This document shows, piece by piece, positions 59,140-64,000 of a DNA stretch of 64,000 nucleotides. Numbering within the stretch: position 1 is the first letter of the stretch; each line of letters starts with the position of its first letter. Position numbers and translations under genes: made by a program. The stretch is from Mytilisepta virgata (taxonomy: Eukaryota; Mollusca; Bivalvia; Mytilida; Mytilidae), in the NCBI GenBank assembly GCA_028015205.1, contig CM051517.1:59581455-59645454 (forward strand), written 5' to 3'. The notes beneath the pieces are model-generated. The model was given only the letters and a program-made list of their open reading frames with translations. It searched no databases and was not told the origin of the DNA.

Positions 59140-59235
59140 GAATAATCCTCCCGTGCAGATAAATTCTTTCAGGCAAATTGTGATGTACAAGATGTGAACA
59201 TATCGTCAATTTACGACTCACCATGATTTTAAGTA
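59140..59235 (+). repeat. fragment of the ~340-bp family
   Basis: GATAAATTCTTTCAGG, TGATGTACAAGATGTGAACA and TCAATTTACGACTCACCA match the family core. Confidence 0.65.
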
Positions 59236-60165
59236 CTTTGTAACAAGAGGAAAATATATTACAAGATTATAAATATTCTGGCATTTTGTATTTGTGCTTA
59301 CGGCAATGCACTTCTTGACTTACGCGTTCACAGCGCTGGTCACAGTTTTGCAAGTAGCTTCTTTTTTTAACTGGTTACTCTCGTCCTTTCGAATTTTCCA
59401 AAGAGTATGTATTCTCTTTGAACAACCGCCTCCCCCACAACAATCTTTTCTTTCTCTATCCAATTGAACCACCGTTTCTTTTCAGTATTTATTTTTTGTT
59501 TGCAGACAATTGACAGAAGTACGGGATATTTAGCGTGATGTATTTTACTACCTCCAAACACGGAAGAGTTACTTTCGTTTATAAATAGATTTCTCAGCTA
59601 AGTTCAAATTGAGTTGAGTTTGAAAATTTTTGTGAAAGCCATATTTGAGAAAAACTCAGCTAAGAAAGAACTCAAAAGTTTGAGATAAAACTGAGTACAT
59701 TATTTGAGTGTTTTGTGCAAGCGAAGCATGAGCAGCTAAAACGTTGAAAATAAAAAAGTCGAAAACGATATAGAGCAAGATTAAAAGTGTGTTACTTTCT
59801 ATAGTGAGAATGTGTATGTACAATAAGATAAGGTTTTAACATTTTATTAAAAAAAAATTAAGGCCCATATGCAAACCTATGACTGAAAGTCGTGTAGTAC
59901 ATGTATATGATACACCAGGAATGCAACATGTGGGGATGCAGGAATAGCTGTCCAGTCCGATTGCCTGTGTCTTGTTTTTATTTTGTGCACCCTCCTCCAC
60001 CCACCCCCCCCCCCCCCCCCCCCCCCCATCGCACCACCAAGTGTTGGGGGAACTTATTGTTTTTATTCTGTTTCTTATATTTTTTTTTATAGTGGATTGA
60101 GAAACAAATTATGTATTTACCAAGTCATGCTAATCCCTCTCCGCTTGGCGGTTGATCCCTTAAAT
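59236..60165. other. no gene recognised; poly-C tract
   Basis: A 24-base C run lies at 60004-60027. Proline-rich frames across it are artefacts of the run. Confidence 0.5.
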
Positions 60166-60169
60166 GTAT

Positions 60170-60243
60170 TGTAATCCAAAATTTGAATCTAGTAACCAGG
60201 GCTTCGCAGTCCGAGGCGCTAACCACTACACCATGGCGCCCAG
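60170..60243 (-). mobile_element. tRNA-like sequence or tRNA-derived SINE head
   Basis: The minus strand reads GGGCGCCATGGTGTAGTGG, TTAGCGCCTCGGACTGCGAA. The A box TGGTGTAGTGGTTAGCGC (60218-60235) is intact. The B box region (near 60176-60195) is degenerate (ATTCAAATTTTGG), so transcription as a tRNA is unlikely. Confidence 0.65.
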
Positions 60244-60249
60244 TTACTT

Positions 60250-61912
60250 CTACAAATGTACAAACATCCAAATTTAGTTGTGTCCAATTATACTCAGTAA
60301 TTGTCATTCACAAATCCAATACCATATGACCGGTAAAAGAAAATTAAAAAAAAATATAATTTTAAATCGTTTATAAATCTTATTACAGTTCTTTATTTTG
60401 TATTAATTTTTATAGAAATTCAATAATCATGATAATGGAAACCATTAACGATCGCTATTAAAGTGGTAGAAAATGATTCAAATTTCTTTTAAACGCTGTA
60501 TTAACTCGGGATTATTAATTTAATAAACAGAATTACTGTCTGTTCATAATTTCAGTATCTAAATCAATTTGAATTGTCTTATCCCCTGGCTGTCAGATGC
60601 AATTTCCTGAGTCGTAAACAAAACATCTGAAATTATCTGATTTTGTACAACCATGTCATCAATAGAATAAGAATTATCCGGCCTATGGAATTTATGTACA
60701 AGGGAGGTCACTTTTCTAGTGGGGGTTTCACCATCTAAGCACAACGTGGGTAATAAATATTTATAATAATGGTTCTATAAATTAAGAATATGCTTGAGTT
60801 AGTAGTTTGATATGTTAAATGTTTTCAATTTTCCAAGACTATTTGTAAAGACGTAGGTTTTTGTATATATTTGATTTATGTCGTTAATTGTAGGATTAAT
60901 ATACATACAAATACAGTATTTTAATATATACTTTTCGAATATACCTTTTAAGAAAACCTTTTCCGATATTAAGAATCCAAATCTAAAACAGATATCAAAA
61001 GAGTTATTTCCCTTTACACATTTTTTATCAGATAAATTTATCCAGATATCAAAGGAGTTATTTCCCTTACCACATTTTTATGAGATAAATTTAACCGGTC
61101 ACAACCGGGGTTACCATTTTTGTTGTTTTATAATAAATGCTGTATATTTTCATTTTATAGTACAAGTAAATATCTTTGCTTTTAACAAATGAAATTCTTT
61201 TTCCACTGCCAGTCAGCCGTAAGTTGTATGCTTTGGACTATGTTTCCGATTAGAAATAAAACCGTCGCTGTAACATAATAAGCTTAATTAACCTTACGGT
61301 TTTTGTGCTGAACACCTAATGAATTGTAATTTTTCTGATGACTTTCAATGGACTCTTAGGCTACGACCCTCTTTCTTTCATTTCTCTGTTAGAAAATAAT
61401 TATGTAATATTTATCAGGAAACACCTTAATATACTGTAAAAGCTTTCTTTATATTGAGAATTATGTGTTTGCACAATACATGTACGCCTTTAAGATTAAG
61501 AGCCAAAACAGAAATATGAGCCATGCTCATAATCAGTGACTAATAGGTTTTATTAATGAATATCTTACTATAAAGTTGTTTTCTATACGCTGTTCTTTTC
61601 TTGAACGTCACAGTAGAATGTGGGCAGTAACAATCGTATTTATAGTCAGTTACGAGCATCGTTGCCGTTTCTGTTAATTTTTTTTTCATTTTAAGTACAT
61701 ATAAAGTAATAATAATAAACAAACAAGGTATACATTTACTTGTCATTTCTAGTATGCCGAGTGATCAAATTCCAAATTTGTAAAAGTAAATGTCGTTACA
61801 AAATGGCAAGTAAAGGTTTGGAAAATTTTACCTTGAATTCTTCATCTATTATTCCATTTAAGTTCCATAACATTCTCTAAGTTCTTAGGTTACATCTTAT
61901 GTGTTTTTTTTT
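60250..61912. other. no gene; 54-bp tandem duplication at 60990-61093
   Basis: AGATATCAAAAGAGTTATTT (60990) and AGATATCAAAGGAGTTATTT (61044) begin two units, each ending GATAAATTTA. They lie in a 104-codon frame (60878-61192) that is otherwise unrecognised and AT-biased. Confidence 0.5.
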
Positions 61913-61915
61913 AAA

Positions 61916-62763
61916 TACTGTGGATCCATTTATTTTCGTGGATACCACTTTTCGTGAATAGAGAAAAAAAGGCATTTCGTTGGATACGTAAATTCGTGGA
62001 TTGCTGGCTTAGAAAAAAAAATATAAAAAGCTGCTGAAATACTTAAATTTGGCACATCAGATACTGCGACAAAACGTGCCGATCTGACTTTGATATTCTA
62101 CAGTTAAGTACTGATTTTTAGCGCTTATTAAACAAAAGCCTAACAAACAGATTCTTTAAAAAAGCTTGTCATGAATTGAACAAGATTAATAAAATCCGTA
62201 ATTATTTACTTCTTAGGTTACAATGTAATCAGGTGTGAGATATATATTGACAAAATTGCAATCACTTGTCACCAAATACCTCGGGGCATATACATATTTA
62301 CTTTTAATCCAATTACGATCAATAATTTCTGCTTTATTATCTTTTGACAAGACGTTTTTACTGTACTTTATGGGAAAGTCTGTATTGTTTAGGCCCAATT
62401 TGGATTAATATTTTTCTTGAATGTTTGAATAAAAAAAACCGGAAGTGAATTCCGCGACAATTTACACAGTTAAAATATTTCTAAAGAAAAATTTTTGAGC
62501 GATTATATGTTACCAAAGACAAAATTACATGAAACACTATATCTTCTGTGGATATAGCTTACTCATCATATGTCAGTATCCAAGTACATGCTGTAAAATC
62601 GCAATTGTTCATAGGTACATCAAAACACCGTGGTTTCAAACTTCATTGCATTTAAGCTAAAGGAAAAATATCATTTTTTGTTGGATATTTAAATTCGTGG
62701 TTTACTGGGACCCACGAAAACCACGAAATTTGGTATACAACGACTATTAATGAATCCACAGTA
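61916..62763. mobile_element. 848-bp TIR element (TACTGTGGAT-C/T-CATT ends)
   Basis: The left end TACTGTGGATCCATT and the right end AATGAATCCACAGTA are inverted complements with one difference. Subterminal TTCGTGG/CCACGAA words repeat on both sides, and GTTGGATA-AAATTCGTGG occurs in direct orientation near both ends. No recognisable protein inside. The end sequence is familiar from bivalve DNA. Confidence 0.8.
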
Positions 62764-62764
62764 T

Positions 62765-63014
62765 GCATTGGGGGAAATCGTACAACAGTGAAATGTTGTT
62801 TTTAAAATATTTAATACATAACATTTCACCATATCCCCTTTCATTTCTATTTAATACGAAAAGATATATAACTAGATTATAGTATTTAAAGGCATGGATA
62901 AAATTTCGACGAAAAAACTCACAAGATTCCCCCCAAAAAATTCCAAATAAATAGACAATCGTTCAGCTTTCATTATGGATTGGGATAGTCGAATTAAAAT
63001 GTAGTGTGATATAA
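62765..63014. other. AT-rich stretch, nothing assigned
   Basis: No structure was noticed. Confidence 0.4.
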
Positions 63015-63015
63015 C

Positions 63016-63290
63016 TACGGTTGAGATCACTTCTAACCTCTCAACTATTCAGAGAGGACGGTTCTAGAACCATTCTAGAACGGTTCTAGGGTAGAACCAA
63101 CCCGGTCATAAATGGTTCTAGGGTAGAACCGTCCAGAATGGTTCTATGGTAGAACTGGCATAAATGGTTCTAGGTCAGGACAAACCCTGTCATAAACGGT
63201 TCTAAAGGTGTCAGGATGACAGTTCTAGAACGGTTCTTCTGACAGTTTAGGACAGTTCTAAAGAGAGATTAGAACCTGAGCTCAACTGTA
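63016..63290. mobile_element. 275-bp TIR element, short relative of the 54.3-kb element
   Basis: The ends TACGGTTGAGATCAC-TTCTAAC and GTTCTAA...GAGCTCAACTGTA are inverted. The interior has the same 26-bp ATGGTTCTAGGGTAGAAC units as 54269-55683. It begins and ends with TA. Confidence 0.85.
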
Positions 63291-63291
63291 G

Positions 63292-64000
63292 TTAAGAAGT
63301 ACTCCACAAATCCTCTGCATTATTTTGGAAATAATGGATTGTTTTGACAGATAAGTGACCTATGAAAGCTAAAAAAATACACCAACAAGCCATACACAAC
63401 ATCAACCCTCTCCGAAAAATAACATGAAATAATAAAACGTAAACAACAGGGAATCAAGATAGTTTTACGTGGTTCATGTACAGACACAAAAAATGCGGTG
63501 GGTTTGACCGGTTTGATGGGTACAAGACACCATCCCGTTATCTATTCCGTAGGACTTTATGTTAAGTTTGCGAGTGAACTGGTAGAGTTTATACACCGAT
63601 AAATTGCGGAAAAACAACTCTTATTACTTATAATTCCATAATAATTACACTTTTCGAAAAAATGATAAAGAAATGAGTGGTTTAAAATGGCACTTTCTTA
63701 CTTGGTCACATATTCATACGCTAAACATCTTTTATCGGAAAATAAAAAATCCCAGACCAATCAGATTAAACAATACACTTCGTATTGGAATTATTCAGAA
63801 ATACCACTCCTTTGTAATGTTTAATGGCATATCATACTAAATTCGGCATTTATTGTCTGAGGCTAGTATAAATCTAAAGTTTTCTCTTATGTGGGAGAAA
63901 GAGTCATTTGAACATAATTACATACCTTTTTAGGCTTTCATATCTGTAGCTCCATTCATACTTTGATTCTAAATTACAATGAGATAATATGGGTAATTGA
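63292..64000. other. no gene recognised
   Basis: The terminal stretch shows no repeat or exon that I can identify. Confidence 0.4.

Noticed and set aside
59901..60174. Proline-rich open frames
   Set aside because: They are translations of the 24-base C run.
60878..61192. 104-codon frame with repeated QISKELFP
   Set aside because: The repeat comes from a 54-bp DNA duplication, and nothing else in the product is recognisable.

Overview
This window looks like non-coding nuclear DNA of a marine bivalve, most likely a mussel (Mytilidae). It is strongly AT-rich, and no open frame reads as a complete host gene. It carries several interspersed repeats that I recognise from mussel and other bivalve genomes: a retroelement 3' region near 28.9-29.3 kb, a second near 40.7-41.3 kb, the long repeat ending in a GCTCAC...GTGAGC hairpin near 47.4 kb, and foldback repeats. 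The species assignment rests on memory of these families, not on a search. No rRNA gene, functional tRNA, CRISPR array or bacterial operon is visible.

Layout. At 0-8 kb there is mostly unassigned AT-rich DNA, with a 50-bp minisatellite (2.95-3.1 kb) and a foldback repeat (6.57-6.70 kb). At 8.5-12.5 kb lies a mosaic of three repeat modules (called A, B and C here) around an element with five ~157-bp internal repeats. At 13.2-13.8 kb a foldback adjoins the 3' tail of a retroelement. At 19-20.4 kb there is an inverted 340-bp-type tandem repeat and a ~130-bp-arm inverted repeat. At 21.3-22.3 kb there is a dead Tc1-like transposase. At 26.3-27.3 kb there are two LINE C-terminal remnants, followed by perfect-arm palindromes (27.5-27.7 kb). 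At 28.9-29.6 kb and 36.1-36.4 kb there are retroelement-associated repeats. At 40.3-43.2 kb there are X-box-like palindromes, a reverse transcriptase remnant with an FIDD box, a duplicated repeat, and a small TIR element nested inside a tRNA-derived SINE. At 43.5-45.4 kb there is a decayed DDE transposase with a C-terminal SWIM-type zinc motif. At 46.6-48 kb there is a long bivalve repeat and a polypurine tract. At 48.6-51.3 kb there are two foldbacks and a 250-bp AT-rich tandem duplication. At 54.1-57.6 kb there is a diverged tandem duplication whose two halves record later insertions. At 58.2-63.3 kb there are three more TIR elements and a tRNA-like sequence.

The coding remnants belong to mobile elements (Tc1/mariner-like, DDE_4 or Harbinger-like, LINE, and an FIDD-type retroelement), and all are broken by stops, frameshifts or deletions. 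They do not form a pathway. The window is best read as an intergenic or intronic repeat graveyard. Its most informative content is its nested-insertion history and the large number of small foldback elements. I found no convincing new biological system. The DDE-SWIM transposase relic and the 54-57.6 kb duplication are the best candidates for a second look.
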